A stretch of DNA of 64,000 nucleotides from an uncultured Dysosmobacter sp. (GCA_947625655.1 CANQPD010000004.1:62001-126000); one strand, 5' to 3'. Shown: positions 16,165-25,241, counted from the stretch's first letter. A program made the numbers and translations. The notes: generated by a model not told the origin, from the letters alone.

Positions 16165-18369
16165 TCACCCCCCGCTGTGGGCCAGCCGCCACCTGAGCCC
16201 GGAATACCGCCGCTGCTGGCGGTCATTTTCCGCCATGGCCCGGATGGCCGCGTCGTCTCCCACCACCACCAGCAGCTCCCGGGCCCGGGTCAGCGCCGTA
16301 TACAGCACGCCCCGCACCATCAGCGACGGCGCGGCGGGCATCGCCGCCATCACCACGCAGCGGTACTCGCTGCCCTGGGCCTTGTGGACCGTCATGGAAT
16401 AGGCCAGGTCCACCTCGTTCAGCATCTCCACGCCGTAGACGGCGGACCGCCCGTCAAAATCCAGGGCCAGCCATTCCCCGGAGGGGTCGATCTGCGCGAT
16501 CTTTCCCACGTCGCCGTTGAACATGCCGGTGCCGACGGTGCCGTCGGCCTTCTCCCACACCACGTCGTAGTCGTTCCGGGTCTGCATGACGCGGTCGCCC
16601 TCCCGGAACAGCCGCTCGCCCCATTGGAGCTCCCGCTTGTCCGGGCTTTTGGGGTTCAGGGCCTCCTGCAGGCAGCGGTTCAGATGGATGGTGCCGCTGG
16701 GGCCCTTCCGGGTGGGCGTCAGCACCTGGATCTGGTCCGCCGGGATGCCCATGTTGTCCGGCAGCCGCGTTTTGCAAAGCTCCACCACCGTGGACACCAC
16801 CCGCTCGGCGTCCCGGCGGCACATAAAGAAAAAGTCCCCCTGGTCGTTGGTCAGCTGGGGCGGCTGGCCCCGGTTCACCGCGTGGGCGTTGCGGATGATG
16901 GCGGACTGCTCCGCCTGACGGAACACCTCCCGCAAAAACACCGTCTCCACCCGCCCGCTGCGGATCAGGTCGGAGAACACGTTCCCCGCCCCCACGGAGG
17001 GCAGCTGGTCCGCGTCCCCCACCAGCACCAGCCGGGTGCCGGGCCGCAGCGCCCGCAGCAGGGCGGAAAACAGGGACAGATCCACCATGCTCATCTCGTC
17101 CACGATCACCGCGTCGGCCTCCAGCGGCTCCTTTTCCGTTTTGGCAAAGGTCACCTGGCGGGTGGCCTCGTTCCAGCTCATGCCCAGCAGCCGGTGGACG
17201 GTCTGGGCCTCCATGCCCGTCAGCTCGCTCATGCGCTTGGCCGCCCGGCCCGTGGGGGCCGCCAGCACGATGTCCAGCCCCATCTTCCGGAACAGCGCCA
17301 CGATGCCCCGCACCGTGGTGGTCTTGCCGGTGCCGGGGCCGCCGGTCAGGATCAGCACGCCCTCCCGGGCCGCCAGGGCCACCGCCTGGCGCTGCTGGGG
17401 CGCGTAGGTGATGCCCTGCTCCGTCTCGATCTCCGCCACGGTTTTTTCCGCCTGGCGGCTCTCGTCGGCGTCCACCGCCAGCAGGGCGTTCAGCCGGGCG
17501 CAGGCGGAAGCCTCCGCCTCCCACAGCCGCCGGAGGTAGCAGGCGTCCACATTGGCGATGTGCTCCTGCACCACCGCCCGCCGGTCGATGAGATCGTCCA
17601 GCGCCGTCTCCACCATCTCCTCCGGGCAGTCCAGCAGCTGGCAGGTGGCGGCGGTCAGCTTGTTCCGGGGCAGGAACACATGGCCGTTATTCTCGTTGTG
17701 GCTCAGCTCAAAGGTCACCGCCGCCTGGAGCCGCTCGACGCTGTCGGCGGCGATGCCCATGCTCATGGCCATCTCGTCGGTGACGGAAAATTCCACGCCG
17801 CAGTCGTCGGTGGACAGCAGATAGGGATTCTCCCGCACCATCTCCAGCGCCGCGTCGCCGTACTGCTGGCGCAGCCGCATGGCCAGTACGGTGGGCAGAC
17901 GGTACTGGGCCAGAAACGCCATCAGCCGCCGCAGCCCCATATGCCGGCGGAAGCCGTCGGCGATCTCCTGGGCCTTTTTGGCGGTGATCCCCTTGATCAG
18001 GTTCAGCCGCTCCGGCTCCCGCTCCAGAACATCCAGGGTCTCCGCCCCGAAGCGGTCCACGATGCGCCGGGCGGTGGCGGGCCCCACGCCCTTGCAGACG
18101 CCGGAGGCAAGGTAGGCGAAGATCTCCTCCTCGTCCTCCGGCAGCGTCCGCTCCAGCTCCACGGCCCGCAGCTGCTCCCCGTGCTGGGGATGCTGTTCCC
18201 ACACGCCGTCCACCGCCAGGTGCTCCCCCGGCGCCACGCAGGGGATGCAGCCCACCACCGTAATGACCTCACCGTCCTCCGTCAGCAGGCGGAGGACGGT
18301 GTAGCCGTTTTCGGCGTTTTGAAAGATCACGCTATGTACGGTGCCCTCGCAGGCCGTCAGTTCTTCCAT
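16165..18369 (-). CDS. recD2: RecD2-type ATP-dependent DNA helicase
   Basis: The 734-residue SF1B helicase has an N-terminal OB-like domain (CEGTVHSVIFQNAENGYTVL), a helix-hairpin-helix region (residues ~90-150, GVCKGVGPATARRIVDRFG and LIKGITAKKAQEI), then the motor core. Walker A is GGPGTGKTTTVRG, Walker B VIVDEMSMVDL, motif III LVLVGDADQLPSVGAG and motif VI AYSMTVHKAQGSEY, with ALTRARELLVVVGD. RecD2 acts without RecBC in replication-fork and repair processes. It is the last gene of the visible minus-strand group that starts with yqfC. The size is normal for the family. Confidence 0.94.
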   Translation of the reverse strand: MEELTACEGTVHSVIFQNAENGYTVLRLLTEDGEVITVVGCIPCVAPGEHLAVDGVWEQHPQHGEQLRAVELERTLPEDEEEIFAYLASGVCKGVGPATARRIVDRFGAETLDVLEREPERLNLIKGITAKKAQEIADGFRRHMGLRRLMAFLAQYRLPTVLAMRLRQQYGDAALEMVRENPYLLSTDDCGVEFSVTDEMAMSMGIAADSVERLQAAVTFELSHNENNGHVFLPRNKLTAATCQLLDCPEEMVETALDDLIDRRAVVQEHIANVDACYLRRLWEAEASACARLNALLAVDADESRQAEKTVAEIETEQGITYAPQQRQAVALAAREGVLILTGGPGTGKTTTVRGIVALFRKMGLDIVLAAPTGRAAKRMSELTGMEAQTVHRLLGMSWNEATRQVTFAKTEKEPLEADAVIVDEMSMVDLSLFSALLRALRPGTRLVLVGDADQLPSVGAGNVFSDLIRSGRVETVFLREVFRQAEQSAIIRNAHAVNRGQPPQLTNDQGDFFFMCRRDAERVVSTVVELCKTRLPDNMGIPADQIQVLTPTRKGPSGTIHLNRCLQEALNPKSPDKRELQWGERLFREGDRVMQTRNDYDVVWEKADGTVGTGMFNGDVGKIAQIDPSGEWLALDFDGRSAVYGVEMLNEVDLAYSMTVHKAQGSEYRCVVMAAMPAAPSLMVRGVLYTALTRARELLVVVGDDAAIRAMAENDRQQRRYSGLRWRLAHSGG

Positions 18370-18420
18370 GTCCTTCCTCTTTCAGGGGGCCGCCCCCCAG
18401 TTTTTGCGCGCCGCGGCGCG

Positions 18421-18750
18421 TCATGAAAAGTACGCGTCAACTTCCTTCGGATCGATCAGGTCCGCGTTCTTCTCCCGGTCCGCCAGATACTGGGCCAGCC
18501 CCCGGGCGTCCTCGGTGAGTCCGCAGTCCGCCAGAAGGATCTTCGCCCCCGGCAGCCGTCCCTGGACCCGCCGCAGCTCCCGCACGTCGGCCTCCATGGC
18601 CAGGGCCTCCCCCCGGAGGGGCAGCACCAGCAGCAGCCCCGGCACCGTGGGCCGGCCCGCATGCAGCACCGCCCCCGCCAGGAACCAGACCACCGTGGTC
18701 AGCCCCACGGCGGAGAGAAACGCGATCACGCCATCCTGCAGCAATACCAT
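18421..18750 (-). CDS. Small membrane-anchored protein of unknown function
   Basis: The 109-residue product starts at the ATG at 18750 (GAGGTGAT site). It has an N-terminal hydrophobic segment (AFLSAVGLTTVVWFLAGAVL) followed by a soluble part (VPGLLLVLPLRGEALAMEAD...GAKILLADCGLTEDARGLAQ) that alternates strands and helices in a Rossmann-like fashion. No known family is recognised. It lies between ybeY and recD2 in a minus-strand series, with 80-bp gaps either side. The next gene towards recD2 begins at 18369. Confidence 0.6.
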   Translation of the reverse strand: MVLLQDGVIAFLSAVGLTTVVWFLAGAVLHAGRPTVPGLLLVLPLRGEALAMEADVRELRRVQGRLPGAKILLADCGLTEDARGLAQYLADREKNADLIDPKEVDAYFS

Positions 18751-18831
18751 TCCAATCACCTCGGAACAGTGTATGCCGGGGATTTGTCCGGGGTGAGGGG
18801 GTGGGATGTCCGCCCTGGTGGGCGGCCCTCT

Positions 18832-19326
18832 TCACCGTGTGATCCCCAGCTCCGCCAGGATGGCTTCCTCTCTTGCCCGCATCTGGGCCTTCATCTCCCC
18901 CTCGTCCAGGTGGTCATAGCCCAGCAGATGCAGCACGGAGTGGGTCACCAGGTACGCCAGCTCCCGGCGGTTCGAGTGCCCGTACTCCTTGGCCTGGGCC
19001 GCCACATGCTCCATGGAGATCACCATGTCCCCCAACGGGATCAGCCCCGTGCCGGGGTCGGCGTCCTCCTCTGTGGGCAATTCGCCGGGGCGGAGATCGA
19101 ACTCCGGAAAGCTCAGCACATCGGTGGGCCTGTCCACCTGCCGCATCTCCAGATTGATCCGGTGGATGTTCTCGCCGCCCGTCAGCAGCACGTCCACCTC
19201 GCAGGGCAGCTCCATGCCCTCCGCCGCCAGGGCCGTGCGGATGACCTTGCGGATCAGGGCGCAGTTGCGCTCATTGGCCGCCCCCGGCACGTCGGCGGTG
19301 ACGGGGATATAATGCCGTTTCGCCAT
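18832..19326 (-). CDS. ybeY: Endoribonuclease YbeY (rRNA maturation)
   Basis: The 164-residue protein has the UPF0054 zinc motif H-x3-H-x5-H in HSVLHLLGYDH at about residues 128-138, preceded by RPTDVLSFPEF and LGDMVISMEHVAAQAKEYGH. YbeY is a metal-dependent single-strand endoribonuclease in 16S rRNA 3'-end maturation and 70S quality control. The start ATG overlaps the phoH stop codon by one base (TAATG), as in the usual phoH-ybeY operon. The gene normally called yqfF between them is absent here. Confidence 0.95.
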   Translation of the reverse strand: MAKRHYIPVTADVPGAANERNCALIRKVIRTALAAEGMELPCEVDVLLTGGENIHRINLEMRQVDRPTDVLSFPEFDLRPGELPTEEDADPGTGLIPLGDMVISMEHVAAQAKEYGHSNRRELAYLVTHSVLHLLGYDHLDEGEMKAQMRAREEAILAELGITR

Positions 19327-20303
19327 TACCGCTTTCCTCCCTTTCCGCCGCCGCGCGCCGTCTCATAGTCCTCATAGGCCTTCACGATGCGCTGTACCAT
19401 CACATGGCGCACCACGTCGGCGTTGGTCAGCTGGCAGATGCCGATGCCCTCCACGTTTTTCAGCACCCGCATGGCCTCTTTCAGGCCCGAGGCCTTGCCG
19501 TCCGGCAGGTCGATCTGGGTCACGTCTCCGGTAATGACGATCTTGGAGCCGAAGCCCAGCCGGGTCAGGAACATCTTCATCTGCTCCCGGCTGGTGTTTT
19601 GGGCCTCGTCCAGGATGATGAAGCTGTCGTCCAGGGTCCGGCCCCGCATGTAGGCCAGGGGCGCCACCTCGATATTGCCCCGCTCCAGATACTTTTGATA
19701 GGTCTCCGCCCCCAGCATGTCGAACAGGGCGTCGTACAGGGGCCGCAGGTACGGGTCCACCTTGCTCTGCAGGTCGCCGGGCAGAAAGCCCAGCCGCTCG
19801 CCGGCCTCCACCGCCGGGCGGGTGAGGATGATGCGGTTCACCTGCTTGTCCCGGAAGGCCTGGACGGCGGCGGCCACTGCCAGATAGGTCTTGCCGGTGC
19901 CCGCCGGGCCCACGCCGATGGTGACCGTGTTTTTCAGCACGGACTGGATGTATTCCTTCTGCCCGATGGTCTTGGGCTTGATGGGCCGGCCCTTGGCGGA
20001 GATGCACAGCACGTCGCCGGTGAGCTCCGTGATCTGGGCCTCCCTGCCGGAGCGCACCAGGCCGATGACATAGCGGACGTTCTGCTCCCCGATGGCCTCC
20101 CCCCGGGAGGACAGCGTCAGCAGCGCCTGGATGGCCTTCGCGGCCAGACAGGCGCTCTCCGCTTCGCCCTCCACCCGCAGTTCCCCTTCCCGGTTCACCA
20201 CGGTGACGGAGAATTCCTGCTCCAGCAGGCGGATGTTCTCGTCAAAAGAGCCAAAGATGTTCACGGCCTGTTCCAGCCGCTCAATGCTGATCCTCTGTTC
20301 CAA
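19326..20303 (-). CDS. phoH: PhoH family ATPase
   Basis: A 325-residue protein with the PhoH P-loop GVGPAGTGKTYLAVA near residue 137, the Walker B region FIILDEAQNTSREQMKMFLT and the downstream LTRLGFGSKIVITGDVTQID. PhoH-like proteins are predicted ATPases coupled to RNA metabolism and the usual partner of YbeY. An N-terminal KH-like part (SIERLEQAVNIFGSFDENIR) is typical of the Firmicutes form. The start is TTG at 20303 (TTG GAA CAG); a GGGAGTGAAG sequence precedes it, and no ATG is close by. Confidence 0.93.
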   Translation of the reverse strand: MEQRISIERLEQAVNIFGSFDENIRLLEQEFSVTVVNREGELRVEGEAESACLAAKAIQALLTLSSRGEAIGEQNVRYVIGLVRSGREAQITELTGDVLCISAKGRPIKPKTIGQKEYIQSVLKNTVTIGVGPAGTGKTYLAVAAAVQAFRDKQVNRIILTRPAVEAGERLGFLPGDLQSKVDPYLRPLYDALFDMLGAETYQKYLERGNIEVAPLAYMRGRTLDDSFIILDEAQNTSREQMKMFLTRLGFGSKIVITGDVTQIDLPDGKASGLKEAMRVLKNVEGIGICQLTNADVVRHVMVQRIVKAYEDYETARGGGKGGKR

Positions 20304-20326
20304 AATCGCTTCACTCCCGTATCATT

Positions 20327-21526
20327 TCAGGCCCCGCCTGATTCTTCCGTGAAAATGGGCACGCTCTCCCCGATCTGCTCCACGCACTCCGCCGCCAGCG
20401 TCACCGCCAGGGTGTCCCCCCGCCGCCGGGAGGTGCACAGGGTGGAGCTGACGGCGCCCCAGGGGTCCACCATGGCGTGGAGCTGCTCCGTCAGGGCCGC
20501 CTCCGCCGCCTGCTCCGCCTGGGCGGCGGTCCGCTCCGCCGGGACGGCCTCGTAAAACCGCCGCCGCTCCACCGTCACCGTTACCGGCAGCGGCACGCCC
20601 AGCAGCGTCAGGGGATATCTGCTGGTTATTTTATCATATTTCCTGCCTTCGATGCTACTGTTTGAAAAGAATTTTATGCGCCGGGTCCCAAAGATCAGGG
20701 AGAGCCCTGTTTTTTCCTCCCCGGTATACCGCTTTTCCAGCCCCGTCAGGGGCACCTGGGTGGTCAGGGCGTACCACGTCCTGGCCTCGACAGTCCCCAT
20801 GCCCGCCAGCACCCGGGCGCCCACGGTCTCCGTGTCCTCCACGCCGGAGATCAGAAGCTGTCCCTCCGTCACGGCGGTGCCCGGCAGCACGGCGGCCACG
20901 CCGTCCAGGGCCTGGACCTTCAGCACCAGTCCCGCCCGCCGGGCCACCACGTTGGCGGGGGAGGCTTCGTCCACCATCTCCGGCGGCGCCACCCGCTCCC
21001 GCACCTGCACGCTGGCCCGGCAGCCGGAGACATTGACGGTGATCCAGCTCAGCTCCGGGATGTCCAGCAGCACATGGTTGCGGATGTCCTCCCCGTCCAG
21101 GGACAGCCCGAAGGACCCCAGCCCCACGCCGTATTTCTCCAGAGACCGCAGGATCCGCTCCGTGGAGACGGTCTCGTTGCCCTCCACGGTAAAATCCCAG
21201 ATGAAAAACGATCCCAGGAACAGCCCCAGGGCGCAGGCCACCAGCCCCGTCACCAGGGCCTGGCGGTGGCGGAAGCGGAAGAGGAAGTAGGGCGCGCCCT
21301 CCCGCCGCACCACCGTCAGCGTACAGTCCAGGTTTGCCGCCGCCTGCCGCAGGGCGTGCCAGTCTTTGCGGCTGAGGCGGCAGGTGAAGGCGGTGGGGGA
21401 CTCCCACTCCAGGTCCCAGAAGGCCAGCTCCCTGGCGCCGCACAGGTTCAGCACCCGCTCGGGAAACTGGCTCTCCGCCCGGACGCGGACCTGTCCCCGC
21501 AGGCGGTTGACGGCCCCGCTCAGCAT
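20327..21526 (-). CDS. yqfD: Sporulation protein YqfD
   Basis: The 399-residue protein fits the YqfD family: an N-terminal part with CGARELAFWDLEWESPTAFT, a transmembrane helix (ALVTGLVACALGLFLGSFFI) near residues 85-105, then an extracytoplasmic repeat-containing region with PELSWITVNVSGCRASVQVR and a C-terminal EQIGESVPIFTEESGGA. B. subtilis yqfD is sporulation-associated and co-occurs with yqfC and phoH. The ATG at 21526 overlaps the yqfC stop codon region. The start has only a weak GGGGTGG site, consistent with translational coupling. Confidence 0.92.
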   Translation of the reverse strand: MLSGAVNRLRGQVRVRAESQFPERVLNLCGARELAFWDLEWESPTAFTCRLSRKDWHALRQAAANLDCTLTVVRREGAPYFLFRFRHRQALVTGLVACALGLFLGSFFIWDFTVEGNETVSTERILRSLEKYGVGLGSFGLSLDGEDIRNHVLLDIPELSWITVNVSGCRASVQVRERVAPPEMVDEASPANVVARRAGLVLKVQALDGVAAVLPGTAVTEGQLLISGVEDTETVGARVLAGMGTVEARTWYALTTQVPLTGLEKRYTGEEKTGLSLIFGTRRIKFFSNSSIEGRKYDKITSRYPLTLLGVPLPVTVTVERRRFYEAVPAERTAAQAEQAAEAALTEQLHAMVDPWGAVSSTLCTSRRRGDTLAVTLAAECVEQIGESVPIFTEESGGA

Positions 21527-21822
21527 CCGTCCACCCCCACCCATTCCACGGCGTCGATCTTCCCGCCGATGCGCAGCTCTCCCGCCGTCATGGCAAGCAG
21601 CGTCAGCCGCTCCCCCCGGACGCGCAGGACCCCGGCGGCGGTGTTGGCGTCGATCTGCTCCTGGCTGTAGGCCAGGATGCCGGTGTGGTGCTCCAGATAG
21701 AGCTGGCGGCTGCCCACCATCTCCAGCCTGGGCAGTCCCGCCACCACGTCCGCCGGCAGGTCGAACAGCTCCGCCACGGCGCTGAGAACGCCGCCCTCTC
21801 TGTCTCGCCGATTACGCTCCAT
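21520..21822 (-). CDS. yqfC: Sporulation protein YqfC
   Basis: The 100-residue protein, starting MERNRRDREGGVLSAVAELF, contains DLPADVVAGLPRLEMVGSRQ and HHTGILAYSQEQIDANTAAG, characteristic of the YqfC (YabP-like) sporulation family. It has no membrane segment and a predicted beta-rich body. Its C-terminus overlaps the start of yqfD. The start at 21822 is preferred because GGGGTGAAG lies upstream. Expression probably depends on sporulation sigma factors, but no clear -10/-35 was identified in the 80 bp before it. Confidence 0.9.
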   Translation of the reverse strand: MERNRRDREGGVLSAVAELFDLPADVVAGLPRLEMVGSRQLYLEHHTGILAYSQEQIDANTAAGVLRVRGERLTLLAMTAGELRIGGKIDAVEWVGVDGC

Positions 21823-21898
21823 ACACTTCACCCCGCCCAAACTCTATGACGAAACCGGGCCGAACTTGCATGTCCCCCCTTCCCCACGAAACGTGAAA

Positions 21899-22177
21899 AA
21901 AGGCAGGCGCATCGCGCCTGCCTTTCAGCCTGTCAAAAAACCTTTCCCTGCCGGAGAAAAAGGCTCAGAGCAGGCGGGGGTGCTCGAGGGGGCGCAGCCC
22001 GCCTCGAATGGAATCAAATGCCCCGCAGCGCCTTGCTGCACAAGGCGCTGCGGCGAGCGAAGCGAGGACTTTTGTGCCGCGTTGCGGCACAAAAGTAACG
22101 GCATGTTTGAGGCTGCCCCAAAAGTCCGGACGGATTTTTGGGGCAGCCTCAAAGGCAGGCGCATCGCGCCTGCCTTT
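21899..22177 (-). repeat. Terminator-flanked structured repeat, copy D (divergent)
   Basis: The element is inverted relative to copies A-C. The flanks (21899-21925 and 22151-22177) are a perfect 27-bp repeat of the hairpin AAAGGCAGGCGC / GCGCCTGCCTTT. On the minus strand only the distal flank is followed by TTTTTT, so it is the effective terminator of the gene ending at 22190. The core has a diverged first hairpin (GCTGCCCCAAAA / TTTTGGGGCAGC) but keeps CATGCC / GGCAT and the right-end sequence GGTTTTTTGACAGGCTGAAA. This copy shows that stems change but pairing remains. Confidence 0.85.
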
Positions 22178-22189
22178 TGCCGTATCCCG

Positions 22190-22462
22190 TCATATCAGGG
22201 CCACTGTCAGCCACACCAGCCCGATCCCCGCCGCGCCCATCATAGTGTACACCGCTGGGCTCAGCTCCCGCCATACCCGGCTGAACCGCCCGTGGTCGCC
22301 GCCGGCGTAGTTCCGGGCCACCCGCCGGGCCTCCTCCACCAGCTCCCTGGCGGTGACGCCCTCCCCGGCGGCATCGTTGCGCACGATGAAGATGGCCTGC
22401 TCAAAAAAGCGCTGGTCCGGGGAGTCCACCACCACGACCCGTCTGGAAATACCTTTCACCAT
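22190..22462 (-). CDS. Small C-terminally membrane-anchored protein
   Basis: A 90-residue protein starting MVKGISRRVVVVDSPDQRFF with an AGGAGG site. The soluble part (EQAIFIVRNDAAGEGVTARE, LVEEARRVARNYAGG) is followed by a C-terminal hydrophobic segment (YTMMGAAGIGLVWLTVALI). This fits a tail-anchored membrane protein of unknown function. It follows spoIIE on the same strand by about 65 bp, so it may be cotranscribed. Its transcript ends at the terminator hairpins of repeat D. Confidence 0.7.
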   Translation of the reverse strand: MVKGISRRVVVVDSPDQRFFEQAIFIVRNDAAGEGVTARELVEEARRVARNYAGGDHGRFSRVWRELSPAVYTMMGAAGIGLVWLTVALI

Positions 22463-22527
22463 TGTCAAAAGCCTCCTGATGTTGATGGTTCCATTTTGCC
22501 GCGGCGGCGGAAAATTTATACGGGGCC

Positions 22528-24570
22528 TCAGACCTTTTTTATCTCCTCCGCCGGACGGTACAGCACCTGGACGCCGCAGTCATCCTGGAGATGCTCCCGC
22601 CGGACGCTCTCCGACAAAATCAGCCCCGCCAGGGCCTGGGGGTCCTCCCCCTCCCAGCCGGCCAGCAGATCCTGGAGCCACTCATCCCGCCCCGGGTCCG
22701 CCACGCCGTCACTGATCATCACCGCGAAGCCGCCGGGGTCCAGCCGCGCCTTGGTCACGTCCGGCTGGGCGGGGGTCCCCCGCAGGCCGGCGGGCAGGCT
22801 CCCCCCGGTGACCCGGCGGACTGTGCCGCCCTTTTTCAGATAGCTGGGGGCCGCGCCGTACTTGTAAAAAGCAGCCTCGCCGGTGGCCGTATCCACCACG
22901 CACAGGTCAATGGTGGTGAAGCTCCCCGTCTCCGCCCCCCGGAGGGCCATGGCGGCGTTGAGGGTCTTCAGCGCCGCCTCCGGCTCCACCCCCGCCTCCA
23001 GGAACTGGCGCAGCAGCCGGCAGGTCAGGGCGGACTCCTTCCGGGCGGGCTCGCCGCTGCCCATGCCGTCCGCCAGCAGCAGGCACCACCGGCCCTCCTC
23101 CGTCTGGAAGGAGGTCACCGTGTCCCCGCAGACCGGCTCCCCCTCCTTGGGCCGCAGCGCCGCCCCGATCTTACAGGCGAAGGCCGCCTCCCCCGCCGTG
23201 TTCACGGTCTCGCCAAGGCCCGCGGCGGTGGCGGTCAGCAGCTCCGAAAGCTGGGCGTACTGCCCCTGGGCGCTGCGGCGGGTCTCCTCCAGCTGCCGCC
23301 GGTACTGCCGCCGCAGCAAAAAGGCGGACAGCTCCCCGTTCACCGCCGTGATAAAGTCCGGCAGATGGATGCACCGGTCGGCAAAATAGGCGGGGAAGTC
23401 CTTGGGCATGGCCCGCCCCCGCTCCAGAAGGTACGGTGTGGCGTCGTTCAGGGCGTTGAAGGTGCCGGTGTACTCCCGCTGCCAGCACAGGTCGCACAGC
23501 GCGCACCCCCGGCACACCTTCTCTGCCGCCCGGTCGAAGATGATGGCGGGATTTTCGTCGCTGGAACGGGGCGCGCTGCGGCCCATGCTGTCATACAGAT
23601 CCCGCAGCGCCCCCGCCGCCCGGGTCAGCCGCTCCTTCAGCCGGGCGCCCACGGCGGTCTCGTCGGCAGGGGGCGCCTTTTTCACCCGCTTGCCGCCGAA
23701 CAGCCGCCCCGGCAGCAGCAGGAAAATGCCCATGGCCGCCATGGATTCCAGCAGCAGCGGCTGAGCCAGAGGCTCCCGGGCAGGCAGCAGCGCCGCCAGC
23801 GCCGCCGCCAGAAAGGCCAGGGCCGCGCTGCTCCGGCGGCGGCCCGTCCGGCTGCCCGCCAGCAGCCCCGCAAGGCCCAGTCCGGCGGTGAAAATGCCGC
23901 TGCCCGTCCCGGCGCACAAATCCGCCGTCAGCCCCAGGCCCAGCCCCGCCGCGGCCCCCGCCACGGCCCCCCGCTCATAGGCGGTATAGGCCAGCAGCAC
24001 GCACAGCAGCGTCCGCCCGACGGAGAGCCCCAGAAATTCCAAATCCTCCAGAGCCAGCAGCAGCGCCGCCGCCAGGAACAGCACGCCGTCCGCCGGGGGC
24101 CTGTCCTCCCCGGGCTGCAGCAGCGGCTGGAAAAACCAGGCGGCGGCCCCGGTCAGCCCCGCCGCCGCCAGGCAGGGCGTCAGCTCCTCCAGCGGCGACA
24201 GGGACTCCATCACATAAATGCCGTTCACCGCCAGAAACAGCCCCGCCGCCGTCAGGGCCAGGACCCTGGGCCGCGCCAGGAGCCTGTTGCCCCGGAACGC
24301 CGTGGCAGCGGTCAGGATCAGCACCCCCGCCGCCAGACAGGGCAGCGCGTCGGCGAACCGCAGAAACAGCAGCGACCCCGCCGCCACCCCCGCCAGGGCG
24401 GCGGCGCCTCCGCCCCCCGGCCCTGCCGCCGCCACGCAGCCCAGGGCAAAGGGCGCGTAATTCCCCGGCGTCTGGCTGGCGGTCAGCGCCGCCGCCAGGA
24501 AAAAGCGGATGCCCCACGCCATCAGCCGCGCGGACTGCTCCCGCCCCAAAGTGATCTGACCGTGTTCCAC
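22528..24570 (-). CDS. spoIIE: Stage II sporulation protein E-like PP2C phosphatase
   Basis: The 680-residue protein has an N-terminal membrane region of about ten helices (residues ~15-290), a linker with a cysteine cluster (CRGCALCDLCWQREYTGTFN), and a C-terminal PP2C-type phosphatase. The metal-binding motifs are LLLADGMGSGEPARKES at about residue 490 and MISDGVADP later. SpoIIE dephosphorylates the anti-anti-sigma factor SpoIIAA to activate sigma-F and also acts at the asymmetric septum. It is shorter than B. subtilis SpoIIE (827). The start is GTG with an AGGGGGGACAG site. Confidence 0.93.
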   Translation of the reverse strand: MEHGQITLGREQSARLMAWGIRFFLAAALTASQTPGNYAPFALGCVAAAGPGGGGAAALAGVAAGSLLFLRFADALPCLAAGVLILTAATAFRGNRLLARPRVLALTAAGLFLAVNGIYVMESLSPLEELTPCLAAAGLTGAAAWFFQPLLQPGEDRPPADGVLFLAAALLLALEDLEFLGLSVGRTLLCVLLAYTAYERGAVAGAAAGLGLGLTADLCAGTGSGIFTAGLGLAGLLAGSRTGRRRSSAALAFLAAALAALLPAREPLAQPLLLESMAAMGIFLLLPGRLFGGKRVKKAPPADETAVGARLKERLTRAAGALRDLYDSMGRSAPRSSDENPAIIFDRAAEKVCRGCALCDLCWQREYTGTFNALNDATPYLLERGRAMPKDFPAYFADRCIHLPDFITAVNGELSAFLLRRQYRRQLEETRRSAQGQYAQLSELLTATAAGLGETVNTAGEAAFACKIGAALRPKEGEPVCGDTVTSFQTEEGRWCLLLADGMGSGEPARKESALTCRLLRQFLEAGVEPEAALKTLNAAMALRGAETGSFTTIDLCVVDTATGEAAFYKYGAAPSYLKKGGTVRRVTGGSLPAGLRGTPAQPDVTKARLDPGGFAVMISDGVADPGRDEWLQDLLAGWEGEDPQALAGLILSESVRREHLQDDCGVQVLYRPAEEIKKV

Positions 24571-24674
24571 AGCCTGTCCCCCCTGAAACCATGATTTTCC
24601 ATCATTTTATCCCCCTGTGACAGAAAATCCCGTCGGGAAAAGAGGACGCCCCATTTCCCGGGGCGCTTTGCGGA

Positions 24675-24706
24675 AAAAGCGCCGCCGTCCCGGCCGGGAC
24701 GGCGGC
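24675..24706 (-). terminator. Terminator of the GNAT gene
   Basis: GCCGCCGTCCCGG and CCGGGACGGCGGC form a perfect palindrome at 24681-24706; the minus strand continues with GCTTTTTCC. It separates the acetyltransferase gene from spoIIE. Confidence 0.8.
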
Positions 24707-24749
24707 GTTGTCCATGTCATGCGGTCATCTTTGAGGGGGCAGCCTGCGG

Positions 24750-25214
24750 TCAGAGGGGCAGCTCCATCTCGTCCCCCAGCCCCACAAAGCCATACTTTTC
24801 GTAGAGGGGCCGGCCCATCCGGGTGGCCTCCAGGGTAATGCGGGAAACGCCCCGCTCCCGGGCGGCGGCCACCAGAAAATCCAGGGTCCTGTACGCGATG
24901 CCCCGCCGCCGGCAGGCAGGCCGGGTATACATGTTCATAATGTAGGCGTTCTCCCCCGTGGGGTTGTGATACGTGGGCAGCAGCCGGTAGAAGCTGACGC
25001 CCCCGGCCCCGGCCAGCTCTTTGCCGTCGAAGACCAGATAGGCCACGTGGCTCCCGTCTGACAGCGCCTTGCGGTAGTAGTCCCGGGACTGCGCCTCCAC
25101 CGCGGACATGTCCACGGTATCATCCAGCCCGTTGGCCGCCCGCAGAACCTCGATGCGGGTCTTGACCAGGAGGTCCAGATCCTCCGCCCCGGCCCGTCTG
25201 TAAACCAATTCCAT
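24750..25214 (-). CDS. GNAT-family N-acetyltransferase
   Basis: The 154-residue protein has the GNAT fold: YRRAGAEDLDLLVKTRIEVL at the N-terminus, a central strand AYLVFDGKELAGAGGVSFY, the acetyl-CoA pyrophosphate-binding motif with YTRPACRRRGIAYRTLDFLV and the C-terminal strand ITLEATRMGRPLYEKYGFVG. The substrate is unknown. Terminator at 24675-24706 separates it from spoIIE. It follows a small exported protein gene (25242-25631) by 27 bp in the same direction, so they may share a transcript. Confidence 0.87.
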   Translation of the reverse strand: MELVYRRAGAEDLDLLVKTRIEVLRAANGLDDTVDMSAVEAQSRDYYRKALSDGSHVAYLVFDGKELAGAGGVSFYRLLPTYHNPTGENAYIMNMYTRPACRRRGIAYRTLDFLVAAARERGVSRITLEATRMGRPLYEKYGFVGLGDEMELPL

Positions 25215-25241
25215 TTCCGTCCCTCCCGGTGCGTGTCTGCC

